Below, piece by piece: positions 1 through 6,137 of a DNA stretch of 6,232 nucleotides (positions are counted from its first letter, which is position 1; every line of letters begins with the position of its first letter). The notes under the pieces are model-generated. The model made no database searches. It saw only the letters and a list, made by a program, of their open reading frames with translations, and was not told the DNA's origin. The DNA is from JAWXUT01 sp044426075 (GTDB lineage Bacteria; Bacillota; Clostridia; Christensenellales; DTU072), in contig JAWXUT010000099.1 in the NCBI GenBank assembly GCA_044426075.1, forward strand, positions 1 to 6,232, given 5' to 3'. A program made the position numbers and the translations under genes.

Positions 1-104
1 TGTCCATTTTTGTGGGCACAATCCACTTTCGTAAACTGTCCACAAAACGGGGGTGCCTGCTGATTTACATTTTTATATGTGTCCATTTTTGTGGGTACAG
101 TTCA
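1..104 (+). repeat. Two 25-bp direct repeats resembling an IS3-family (IS150-like) terminus
   Basis: Positions 1-25 and 80-104 match at 22 of 25 bases; both begin TGTCCATTTTTGTGGG. The right copy ends in ACAGTTCA. A shorter, more diverged relative that also begins TGTCCA and has a G-rich middle lies at 37-60. From memory of the family, the order TGTCCA, T-run, G-run, then CAGTTCA is like the right terminal repeat of IS150-group elements, which end in CA. No transposase reading frame lies between or beside the copies, so at most these are terminal remnants or a small non-autonomous repeat. The left copy starts exactly at the window edge and may be longer. The repetition is seen directly; the IS assignment is inference. 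Confidence 0.45.
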
Positions 105-320
105 GTCCTCTGGCTCCCGCATCCATATTTAAATGAAAAATTAAGAACCCATAAAGGCTTGATTGTATATGTTAGCAAATCACATATAATCGTAGTACGT
201 TAGCCCTCTGACGCCCGCAATCCTTTTTGCCCGTTTACGCCGTTGGTGGGTGCAATCGCCGAACAAATGGAGAAACGCAATGTATAAGATTGTAGGGTGG
301 TAGTCTCTGACGCCCGTTCC
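92..320 (+). repeat. Three degenerate copies of a ~30-bp motif with core CTCTGACGCCCG, spaced ~100 bp
   Basis: The cores are at 108-119 (CTCTGGCTCCCG, two changes), 206-217 and 305-316 (identical 12-mers). Similarity extends upstream. Positions 95-125 and 193-223 align as GTAC, GTT, AG, then the core, then GCA(A)TCC, with one-base gaps. The stretches 188-203 and 288-303 align with mostly transition differences (for example AATCGTAG against GATTGTAG). A further related word, GTGGGTGCAATC at 246-257, resembles GTGGGCACAATC at 12-23. Around the third copy, GTCT and GACG (303-306, 309-312) can pair with CGTC and AGAC (327-330, 334-337). The pattern looks like a decayed repeat family; its nature is unknown. 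Confidence 0.45.
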
Positions 321-426
321 TTATGCCGTCGGCAGACTGCAATCAATCCTAATTATTATTTTCATATGGATGCGGACAGATTTGCAACTTTGTTTGGCTT
401 CATTAATTATGTTTCCTTTTTATATG

Positions 427-483
427 AAAAAGGCATAACTAAATTGCCGTAGAGCCATTCTCCACAACTATTTAATTATGCCT
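427..483 (-). terminator. Intrinsic terminator of the rplU operon, nested two-tier hairpin
   Basis: On the minus strand, AGGCATAATTAAAT (483 down to 470) pairs with ATTTAGTTATGCCT (444 down to 431). This gives 14 pairs, all Watson-Crick except one G-U. The stem is followed directly by a T-run (431-427). The apical region holds a second hairpin: GTGGAG (465-460) pairs with CTCTAC (454-449) around a 5-nt loop. It lies about 25 nt after the stop of the last operon gene, so it should end the leftward transcript. The plus-strand side lacks a good T-run, so it is probably unidirectional. Confidence 0.85.
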
Positions 484-509
484 ATTATTTTAATATGTAT
501 TGCTACAGA

Positions 510-1088
510 TTATTTACGGTGTTTTGCTAGAATACTATTTCCGCTAAGAACTTGTCTTGCTTGAACTAGATAATCGCTTTCTACCTTAGCTTTAGCAACA
601 ACTGGTTTAGGTGCACGTTTTGTTTGTACTTTAGTTGCTGGAGCTGTGTAACCTTCTCTTAAAGCTGAAGTTGGAACAGCAATGAAATCTGTGTAAACTG
701 AAGTATATTTGCCTTCTGCTACGTTGATATCAAAAACTTCAATACCTACTTCTTTTAAAAGTGCTACTACTGGAAGGATATCACCTTCGCCAGTAATTAA
801 ACCAACTGCATCAACATTACCACGAGCAGCGATTGCAGCAGCATCAATTACTTGATTGCAATCTAACTTGTTACGTCTGCGTGATGCGCTTGGAAGTGAT
901 ACGCCAAAACCGTTAGCTGAAATATATTCATTGAAGTCACGATTGCGTTTTGCAACATAGCTGTAGAATTTACAAGAAACTACCTCATATTTAGCTTCAA
1001 GATTCTTAACGATTTGCTTAAAGCCTGCACATGTCACCCTCAAACTAGCGATATCTGCTAAGATAATCATTTTAGGTTTATTGTCCAT
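510..1088 (-). CDS. NYN/LabA-like (PIN-fold) putative RNase, 192 aa
   Basis: Cytosolic protein with no signal peptide or membrane segment. Residues about 6-140 follow the NYN (LabA/DUF88-type) layout: a first beta strand ending in Asp (MIILADIASL, D12), a central DCNQVIDAAAIAARGNVDAVGLITGEGD block (D77, D82, E101, D103), then LPVVALLKEVGIEVF. NYN domains are PIN-like folds that usually cleave RNA using clustered acidic residues. Here the Asn that normally follows the first Asp is replaced (S15), and the usual GDSD signature reads GEGD, so catalysis is uncertain. Residues 148-170 form an Ala/Pro/Lys/Val-rich basic linker, followed by a short probably helical tail ending KHRK, suggestive of nucleic-acid contact. 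The ATG sits 2 nt after the glycosylase stop, and its GGAGG site is inside that gene's last codons, so it is translationally linked and last in the operon. The family call is from motif recognition; substrate unknown. Confidence 0.72.
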   Translation of the reverse strand: MDNKPKMIILADIASLRVTCAGFKQIVKNLEAKYEVVSCKFYSYVAKRNRDFNEYISANGFGVSLPSASRRRNKLDCNQVIDAAAIAARGNVDAVGLITGEGDILPVVALLKEVGIEVFDINVAEGKYTSVYTDFIAVPTSALREGYTAPATKVQTKRAPKPVVAKAKVESDYLVQARQVLSGNSILAKHRK

Positions 1089-1090
1089 TT

Positions 1091-1945
1091 TTATTCCTCC
1101 ACTTTGGAAATTTTTTGATTGTTTTTTTCTCTTATGTAATAGAATAGATACTGTTGCGCATAACCGCCGAGCCCTCCAAAATGCTCTGACAGTTTTTTTG
1201 ACATCGCCTCACGAGTTATGGTGGTTTCACCAAACAAGTAAATAAATGCCCGCTCTATCCAGACATCGGTTGGGCAAGCATCTTGCCTATGATATCCGAA
1301 TAGCAGTATGCAATCTGCTACCTTGCCGCCTATGCCTTTAAGTTTCATTAGGTGTTTGCGCGCCTCTGTGTAAGACATTGCCTCACAATTAAGATTAAAT
1401 CCCTCACGCAATGCGCGTGCGGTGCTCACTAGATAATTTGCCCTATAACCCGCCCCTATTGAACGGTAGAACGCTTCATCTTGTTGCGCCAACGCCTCCA
1501 CTGTAGGAAAGGCTCTGTAATCCCCCATATCTTGCCCGATTGCCGAACACAATCGCTCGATTATCGTTTTTATACGAGGTATGTTGTTGTTTGCAGAGAT
1601 AATAAACGAGATTATCATTTCCGCCTTATCTTGATTTAAAATCCTTATGCCACTACCGTGCTCAATTGGTGCACGCATTTTTTGGTATCCCAAAAGGTGT
1701 TGTTTGATAGCACCATAATCACGGTCTAAATCAAAGTATGTAACAAAGTAATTTATATCTGTTGTTTCTATTATAACACGGTCTTTATCATAAATCAAGC
1801 TACAAAATAAATTTTGCGAAAATATTTTGTAGCCCGAGTTTATTTGCTGATATCTAAACACTTGCCCGCAGTCTAAAATGTGCTGTGGATTAAAGTCTTC
1901 TATCTCCGTAATTATAATTTTATTGCCCTCTATTTGATATATCAT
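1091..1945 (-). CDS. ogg: 8-oxoguanine DNA glycosylase/AP lyase, OGG1-type, 284 aa
   Basis: Base-excision repair enzyme predicted to remove 8-oxoguanine and nick the abasic site by beta-elimination. The N-terminal domain holds LDCGQVFRY (residues 25-32), the OGG-type counterpart of the eukaryotic FDCGQCFRW. SANNNIPRIKTIIERLC (117-133) corresponds to the NNN-containing strand/helix of OGG1 that contacts the opposite cytosine. The helix-hairpin-helix LKGIGGKVADCILLF (202-216) carries the expected Schiff-base lysine K208, and CPTDVW (224-229) supplies the catalytic aspartate D227. This Lys/Asp pair separates OGG enzymes from AlkA, which lacks the Lys. The absence of a C-terminal four-Cys cluster argues against an Nth-type Fe-S enzyme. 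Length is normal for bacterial OGG proteins. It starts 13 nt after rpmA and shares the ribosomal operon. A ribosome binding site is not obvious, so coupling with rpmA is likely. Confidence 0.88.
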   Translation of the reverse strand: MIYQIEGNKIIITEIEDFNPQHILDCGQVFRYQQINSGYKIFSQNLFCSLIYDKDRVIIETTDINYFVTYFDLDRDYGAIKQHLLGYQKMRAPIEHGSGIRILNQDKAEMIISFIISANNNIPRIKTIIERLCSAIGQDMGDYRAFPTVEALAQQDEAFYRSIGAGYRANYLVSTARALREGFNLNCEAMSYTEARKHLMKLKGIGGKVADCILLFGYHRQDACPTDVWIERAFIYLFGETTITREAMSKKLSEHFGGLGGYAQQYLFYYIREKNNQKISKVEE

Positions 1946-1958
1946 AGAGTGGTTTTTA

Positions 1959-2240
1959 CTATTTAGCTTCTGCGTAAACGCTTATTTGCTTTTTGTTACG
2001 GCCTTTTTGCTCAAACTTTGCAAAACCATCGATAAGTGCAAATAATGTGTCATCTTTACCGATGCCTACATTTGCGCCAGGGTGGAATTTAGTTCCTCTC
2101 TGTCTTACTAAGATATTGCCGGCTCTAACTGCTTGTCCGTCAGACTTTTTTGGTCCAAGTCTTTTGGCTGCGCTGTCACGTCCGTTTCTTGAGCTACCCA
2201 TACCCTTTTTATGTGCAAATAATTGAATATTAATAAACAT
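1959..2240 (-). CDS. rpmA: 50S ribosomal protein L27, with cleavable N-terminal extension
   Basis: Large-subunit protein whose N-terminus reaches the peptidyl-transferase centre. The 93 residues match the family throughout: AHKKGMGSSRNGRDSAAKRLG, the GNILVRQRGTKFHPGANVGIGKDDTLFAL core, and a basic C-terminal end. The first eight residues, MFINIQLF, form the extension removed by Prp in Firmicutes. By analogy with the Staphylococcus aureus protein, cleavage would be between F8 and A9, giving a mature start AHKKG like that of E. coli L27. The ATG at 2240 overlaps the end of prp by 11 bp, and its site GGAGGAAAC lies inside prp, so the protease and its substrate are translated in tandem. Confidence 0.97.
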   Translation of the reverse strand: MFINIQLFAHKKGMGSSRNGRDSAAKRLGPKKSDGQAVRAGNILVRQRGTKFHPGANVGIGKDDTLFALIDGFAKFEQKGRNKKQISVYAEAK

Positions 2241-2562
2241 TTCTTGTTTCCTCCAATTTTATATAGGTGTGATAACCTTGTACCAAATCCAACACACCAT
2301 ATCGCATAGTTTGGAGTATTGCTTGCGCAACAACTCTATCTTGCTCGGTTTGTGTGGATATGCTAAACTTAATGTATCCGTCGCCAACCTTTTGTTCAAC
2401 TGGGGACTCACACAACTTAGTTAACCCCAATAGGGCTGTTTGAATGATTGATGACACTGCTGCGCACACGATATCTTGACCATGTTTTGCGTAACCTGTG
2501 TGACCTTTGCACTCAACTTCTGTTATATTTTCTCCAATAAATAAAAGTTTGACTGTTGTCAT
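2230..2562 (-). CDS. prp: Ribosomal-processing cysteine protease Prp
   Basis: Small cytosolic cysteine protease (older names ysxB, DUF464) that removes the N-terminal extension of L27. The 110 residues include the family signature GHTGYAKHGQDIVCAAVSSI, giving the catalytic pair His21 and Cys33. The later YIKF and AQAILQTMRYGVLDL segments fit the dimeric Prp fold. Length is typical. It lies between rplU and rpmA as in most Firmicutes, starting 2 nt after the rplU stop. Only a weak AGG precedes its start, so translation probably depends on coupling to rplU and would give lower output than the ribosomal proteins. The overlap with rpmA is 11 bp. Confidence 0.96.
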   Translation of the reverse strand: MTTVKLLFIGENITEVECKGHTGYAKHGQDIVCAAVSSIIQTALLGLTKLCESPVEQKVGDGYIKFSISTQTEQDRVVAQAILQTMRYGVLDLVQGYHTYIKLEETRNVY

Positions 2563-2564
2563 TG

Positions 2565-2870
2565 TTAGCCTACGATTTCTAGAATTTTGATTTTTGTAAA
2601 TGGCTGTCTGTGACCTTGTCTTTTACGAACATTCTTCTTTGCTTTGTAAGTAAAGATGTCAATTTTTTTGCCACGGCCGTTGATGATTACCTCTGCTGTT
2701 GCATATGCTGATTTAACTGCATCGCCAGTAAGAATTTCGCCATCTTTGTTGATAAATAAAACATCAAGTTTAACTTTATCACCAGCTTCTACGTCCATCA
2801 ATTCAACTTTAAGCACATTTCCTTGCTCAACTTTGTATTGTTTACCACCTGTTGCTATAATTGCGTACAT
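2565..2870 (-). CDS. rplU: 50S ribosomal protein L21
   Basis: Large-subunit protein that binds 23S rRNA. The 101 residues run MYAIIATGGKQYKVEQGNVL, a variable middle, and the RNA-binding C-terminal KAKKNVRKRQGHRQPFTKIKILEI, all diagnostic of the family, at the usual length of about 100 residues. It is the first gene of the operon. The ATG at 2870 is preceded by GGGAGG (2886-2881) with a 10-nt spacer, and the upstream untranslated region carries the L21 leader structure, so its synthesis is probably autoregulated. Confidence 0.98.
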   Translation of the reverse strand: MYAIIATGGKQYKVEQGNVLKVELMDVEAGDKVKLDVLFINKDGEILTGDAVKSAYATAEVIINGRGKKIDIFTYKAKKNVRKRQGHRQPFTKIKILEIVG

Positions 2871-2880
2871 ATTGCGTATA

Positions 2881-2947
2881 CCTCCCTTTAGGACTCGCCA
2901 TCTAGGCGCTGTTTAATAACAGACTTAGTGCCTCTTCTGTGCGGCAT
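2881..2947 (-). promoter_or_regulatory. L21 leader (ribosomal protein L21 autoregulatory 5' UTR)
   Basis: The segment between promoter and rplU matches my memory of the Firmicute L21 leader, especially the conserved CCTAGATGGCGAGTC block running into AAGGGAGG. Pairing visible on the minus strand: CTGTT (2922-2918) with AACAG (2913-2909) around ATTA, enclosed by AGGC (2933-2930) with GCCT (2907-2904). A competing hairpin, CGCC (2908-2905) with GGCG (2899-2896), uses some of the same bases, so two exclusive folds just ahead of the Shine-Dalgarno site are possible. Binding by L21 itself is the expected mechanism for the class and is not shown here. The exact 5' end is uncertain. Confidence 0.72.
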
Positions 2948-2952
2948 TATAT

Positions 2953-2981
2953 ATTCTACCACAATTTTAATTTAATTGCAA
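2953..2981 (-). promoter_or_regulatory. Sigma-A-type promoter of the rplU operon
   Basis: On the minus strand, TTGCAA (2981-2976) and TAGAAT (2958-2953) are separated by exactly 17 nt. Transcription would begin near 2946 and give a leader of about 75 nt. An overlapping TATAAT (2951-2946) exists but has no -35 at a suitable distance. This is the only clear promoter for the five-gene unit. Confidence 0.7.
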
Positions 2982-3040
2982 CAGAAAAATACAACATTCC
3001 TAAAATAAATGAAAAATTTTTGTTTTAACCGCCCAAACGG

Positions 3041-3058
3041 ATACCCACATACGGGTAT
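3041..3058. promoter_or_regulatory. Perfect inverted repeat between the divergent promoters, possible operator
   Basis: ATACCC (3041-3046) and GGGTAT (3053-3058) form a perfect 6-bp dyad with a 6-bp spacer, in an otherwise AT-rich intergenic region. It lies about 55 bp upstream of the -35 of the ABC gene and 60 bp upstream of the rplU -35. No T-run follows, so it is not a terminator. Dyads of this shape are common regulator sites, and the ACCC/GGGT arms vaguely recall operators of metal-sensing repressors. The regulator is unknown and no candidate is encoded in the window. Confidence 0.35.
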
Positions 3059-3112
3059 ATAGAATTTATTAAAACTACCAATGCCGCTATTTATTTTATT
3101 AAGACTTTATGT

Positions 3113-3141
3113 TTGACAAAGGTAAAGTAATATAGTATTAT
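3113..3141 (+). promoter_or_regulatory. Strong sigma-A-type promoter of the ABC transporter gene
   Basis: TTGACA (3113-3118), a perfect -35, is followed after 17 bp by TATTAT (3136-3141), one base from consensus. Transcription is expected near 3148, giving a leader of about 40 nt. The gene's ribosome binding site, GAGGGG (3178-3183), lies 5 nt before the ATG at 3189. Confidence 0.82.
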
Positions 3142-3188
3142 AAAGTTACATAAATTTTATTATGAAAAGCAAATTGTGAGGGGTATTA

Positions 3189-5996
3189 ATGCTCGAACTA
3201 CGAGGCCTAAAAAAAACCTATGTTTCTAAAAAAGGTACAGACTGCACCGCCTTAAATAATGTCAATTTGGCATTTGGCGATACGGGTCTTGTTTTTATTT
3301 TAGGCAGAAGTGGTAGCGGCAAATCCACTCTAATGAACGCAATAGGCGGGTTAGATACCACAGATGAAGGCGAAATTATAATAAACGGCACTTCTAACAA
3401 AGAATTTAAAGATAGTGATTTTGATAGTTATCGCAACACGCATATCGGCTTTATTTTTCAAGAATACAATTTGATGCCCGAATTTAATGTTTATGACAAT
3501 GTGGCGCTAGCAACAGAGCTACAAGATCGCAAGGTTGATAAAGCATATATAACATCATTAATAGAAGATATCGGGCTAGCTGGGCTAACCAAGCGCAAAA
3601 TTAGCGAGTTATCGGGCGGACAAAAACAACGTGTATCTATTGCGCGTGCGTTGTCAAAAGACCCTAACATTATTCTTGCAGATGAGCCTACTGGCAATCT
3701 AGACGGCAAAACTAGCGACCAAATTTTCAATATATTAAAAGAGCTTTCAAAAAAGAAACTAATTATTGTTGTAACGCACGACCACGAGTCAGCTGCGCGT
3801 TTTGGCGACAGAATAATAACTTTTGGAGACGGCAAAGTTATCCGCGACACACAGAATTTCGTTGCAAACTTCACGTCACCACTTTTAAAAAACCACATCA
3901 GCAAAAACACACCAAAATTGGATCTAAAGCAAGCATCGCTTCCAAACAAAACGGCGTTCAGAATTGCACTTAGCAGTGTAATGTCAAAAAAAATAAGGCT
4001 TATCTTTACAATATTACTTGTTGTAGTTGCGGTAACCATATTCGGATTTGGGCAAGTTATAAATAATTATGATGTGCAAATTAGCAGTTATTACACTATG
4101 GAAAATGTGGGCGACACCTCTATAATTGTGCGCAAGGGTTCGCTGAATAGCACTTATGGCACTGCAGAATACGATATGGATTATATTTCAGATTCTACAA
4201 TGGCTTATTTGCAAGAGAATTATCCCGACTTCGAATTTTCAGAAATAATAACATTAAACGGATACGAGTATTACGTTGAAGATGATGTTTATAACGACTA
4301 TTTAAACACAGCTATAAGCGGATTAACAGTTTCATCCCAAGAAAAATTAGAAAATATGGGCTACACTCTTTATGGTGATTATCCCACAGAAAATGACGAA
4401 GTTGCGTTAAATGAGATAATGGCATTTTTGTTATTTTTGTATTCACCCGACACCTTACAAACGGTTTTTGGCGATTATTTTGCGGACGAATTATTTTTTA
4501 TTGTGTTTTTAGATATGGTTATGAATTTAGATGACACAATACTAGCAGATACATATCACACCAATAAAACCGATTTGCTAACTGCAATTTTAACCGAACT
4601 AAACGGGCAATCAACTGAATTAGGTGTGTTTACAAGCGCTGATTTATGCGCATTTGTTTTTGAAGGATTTGCGGATTCGTTTTTATCATTTGTAAATGGC
4701 ATTTATATTGAAGGCACTTACTATGATATCACCGGCATTTGCAGCAACAATCTTAGTTCTGTTATAACAGTAATAATGGGCGATAGTATAAATGCAAACA
4801 ATATTACAATGGAACAATACACATACTTGTATAATTTCAATAATCTTTACAACAATTTGATAGTTTGTGAAACATTTGCTGCAGAGTTTTTTGCTGACGG
4901 TGGGCAATTTAAGACCTTCTATTTATCAAAAACCGTACAAAATGACAGCATTAATATGTTGCAAAATGTAATGATTAGGGTAAACGCACAGTGGCTTGCA
5001 AGAAATCCAGATGTAGGCGAAGCCATTGTAATTGACGGGCAAACATACGTAATTGTAACGGGCGAAGTCAATTTAAAAGATGATGAAATTATTGTAAGTA
5101 GCAACTATTTTGAAAGTATATATAAAACCAACGATGAAATTGACACAACAGAAAATTTGCGAAGCACATACTATCCCTACACCACAAAAATAAGTTGCAA
5201 CAACTCAACAATGAGTGCAACAGTAAAGTCAAACACGGTAAAAATTGTAGGTGTATTTGAGTATTATGATGCAGTTGGCGATTACACAAGCACATCTAAA
5301 TACGACTCCGTATCTGTTGAAGATAGAGGCTATATAAGTAGCGATATGGGTATGGTGGTATTTGTATCCGACACAACATGCGAAACGCTTACAAAAGTGC
5401 TCACAAACACTGGTTCACTTTGGGGCAATATATTTGGTGATATAGATGTAATGACGGATTTCTGGAGTGATGTTGGCTCATTTGACTCCGAAACTGGCAG
5501 CGGGCTAATGCTGTATCACGCCAACTCAACATCAGACGCGGTATATACAATATACAATTATTTAGGCATTGCAAAAACCATATTAACGTACATTGGCTAC
5601 TTAATGGGAATCTTCTCAGTGGCGCTATTATTCAACTTTATGTCAGTATCTGTAATGGGCAAGAAGCGTGAAATTGGAATTTTGCGCGCATTGGGCAGCC
5701 GAAAACGCGATGTTCTTAAAATATTCTTAATAGAATCAGCAATAATATGTTTCTTTATAACAGCGTTAACTATGGTTGGAATCGCACTTATGACCTACGC
5801 CGTAAATGAAATAATTTGCTACGCAATAGAGGTATTTTTAAATGGAGCCGTGGTAAGTTCAATAGAAATACTAACGCTATCAGCCGCGCCATTTGCCATA
5901 TCCGCATCAATAATAATAGGGATAATAATTATGGCTACTGCAATCCCAGTACTTAAAATATCAAATATGAAACCAATTAATGCTATCAAATCATAG
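3189..5996 (+). CDS. Fused ABC ATPase-FtsX/MacB-type permease with very large extracellular domain, 935 aa
   Basis: Single-polypeptide half-transporter of the MacB/type VII class, acting in the cytoplasmic membrane. Residues 1-220 form a complete ATPase: Walker A GRSGSGKST (39-47), Q-loop Q91, signature LSGGQ (141-145), Walker B IILADE (161-166), D-loop GNLD, H-loop His197. A basic linker leads to TM1 (about 271-293). The C-terminus carries TM2 (about 797-819), the FtsX hallmark KREIGILRALGSRKRDVLKIF (826-846), TM3 (about 847-872) and TM4 (about 899-921), ending in MKPINAIKS. The residues between TM1 and TM2, about 500 and rich in Asp, Tyr, Thr and Asn, should be outside the cell; MacB's equivalent is roughly 200. 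Family members dimerise and use ATP to move an external domain rather than carry solutes through a channel; roles include peptide or antibiotic export or sensing, lipoprotein release and hydrolase control. No two-component system or partner is adjacent, so the substrate is unknown. It is monocistronic. Confidence 0.92.
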   Translation: MLELRGLKKTYVSKKGTDCTALNNVNLAFGDTGLVFILGRSGSGKSTLMNAIGGLDTTDEGEIIINGTSNKEFKDSDFDSYRNTHIGFIFQEYNLMPEFNVYDNVALATELQDRKVDKAYITSLIEDIGLAGLTKRKISELSGGQKQRVSIARALSKDPNIILADEPTGNLDGKTSDQIFNILKELSKKKLIIVVTHDHESAARFGDRIITFGDGKVIRDTQNFVANFTSPLLKNHISKNTPKLDLKQASLPNKTAFRIALSSVMSKKIRLIFTILLVVVAVTIFGFGQVINNYDVQISSYYTMENVGDTSIIVRKGSLNSTYGTAEYDMDYISDSTMAYLQENYPDFEFSEIITLNGYEYYVEDDVYNDYLNTAISGLTVSSQEKLENMGYTLYGDYPTENDEVALNEIMAFLLFLYSPDTLQTVFGDYFADELFFIVFLDMVMNLDDTILADTYHTNKTDLLTAILTELNGQSTELGVFTSADLCAFVFEGFADSFLSFVNGIYIEGTYYDITGICSNNLSSVITVIMGDSINANNITMEQYTYLYNFNNLYNNLIVCETFAAEFFADGGQFKTFYLSKTVQNDSINMLQNVMIRVNAQWLARNPDVGEAIVIDGQTYVIVTGEVNLKDDEIIVSSNYFESIYKTNDEIDTTENLRSTYYPYTTKISCNNSTMSATVKSNTVKIVGVFEYYDAVGDYTSTSKYDSVSVEDRGYISSDMGMVVFVSDTTCETLTKVLTNTGSLWGNIFGDIDVMTDFWSDVGSFDSETGSGLMLYHANSTSDAVYTIYNYLGIAKTILTYIGYLMGIFSVALLFNFMSVSVMGKKREIGILRALGSRKRDVLKIFLIESAIICFFITALTMVGIALMTYAVNEIICYAIEVFLNGAVVSSIEILTLSAAPFAISASIIIGIIIMATAIPVLKISNMKPINAIKS

Positions 5997-6044
5997 TAAA
6001 TAATCAAAAATGGAACACATTTTTCATTATTAATTTTCATTTTA

Positions 6045-6074
6045 AAAAGGGCTGCATTCCTTTGCAGCCCTTTT
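6045..6074 (+). terminator. Intrinsic terminator after the ABC transporter, bidirectional in form
   Basis: AAAAGGGCTGCA (6045-6056) pairs perfectly with TGCAGCCCTTTT (6063-6074) around a 6-nt loop. The stem is 12 bp with a GC-rich middle, located about 50 nt after the ABC stop codon. A-run and T-run flank it on opposite sides, so it could also stop leftward transcription. Confidence 0.9.
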
Positions 6075-6137
6075 GTGTTATTATTTTAACATTTGTTATT
6101 AATCGTATTTTCGAGTATGTCAAAAATTCACACCCTT

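Larger units (their letters stand above)
1..426. other. Gene-free, repeat-rich intergenic region
   Basis: No reading frame here has a recognisable product. The longest plus-strand frame (12-203) runs through the repeats, and its translation resembles no family I know and has no clear ribosome binding site. Apart from the repeats described separately, there is an imperfect AT-rich inverted repeat: GATT plus ATATGT (161-164, 167-172) can pair with 182-191. It has no T-run after it. Positions 341-426 are AT-rich and show nothing distinctive before the operon terminator. Confidence 0.6.

Noticed and set aside
37..47. TGTCCACAAAA considered as a DnaA box, suggesting an origin
   Set aside because: It does not match TTATNCACA on either strand, and no cluster of such sites or dnaA/dnaN genes is present.
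161..191. Imperfect AT-rich inverted repeat considered as a terminator
   Set aside because: The stem is weak with a 2-nt bulge, no T-run follows, and no gene precedes it.
12..203. Plus-strand 63-codon frame in the repeat region
   Set aside because: Runs across the repeats, has no clear ribosome binding site, and its translation resembles no known protein.
382..410. Possible plus-strand promoter TTGCAA-17-AATTAT
   Set aside because: The -10 is poor and it would fire straight into the operon terminator with no rightward gene beyond.
1..426. CRISPR array or tRNA cluster
   Set aside because: Repeats are few, degenerate and unevenly built, with about 70-bp separations; no cloverleaf or TTCRANNC-type signature is seen.
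1083..1093. Another TGTCCATTTTT word, matching the IS-like repeats at 1 and 80
   Set aside because: It is the reverse complement of the NYN gene start (stop, AA, ATG, GAC codons), and similarity stops after 11 bases; coincidence is sufficient.
1993..2916. Plus-strand frames of 77 and 86 codons opposite rpmA and rplU
   Set aside because: Both are antisense to highly conserved ribosomal protein genes and have no domain or start signal of their own.
3491..4039. Minus-strand 182-codon frame inside the ABC gene
   Set aside because: It is antisense to the conserved ATPase motifs and TM1, with a Ser/Leu-rich composition typical of a shadow frame.
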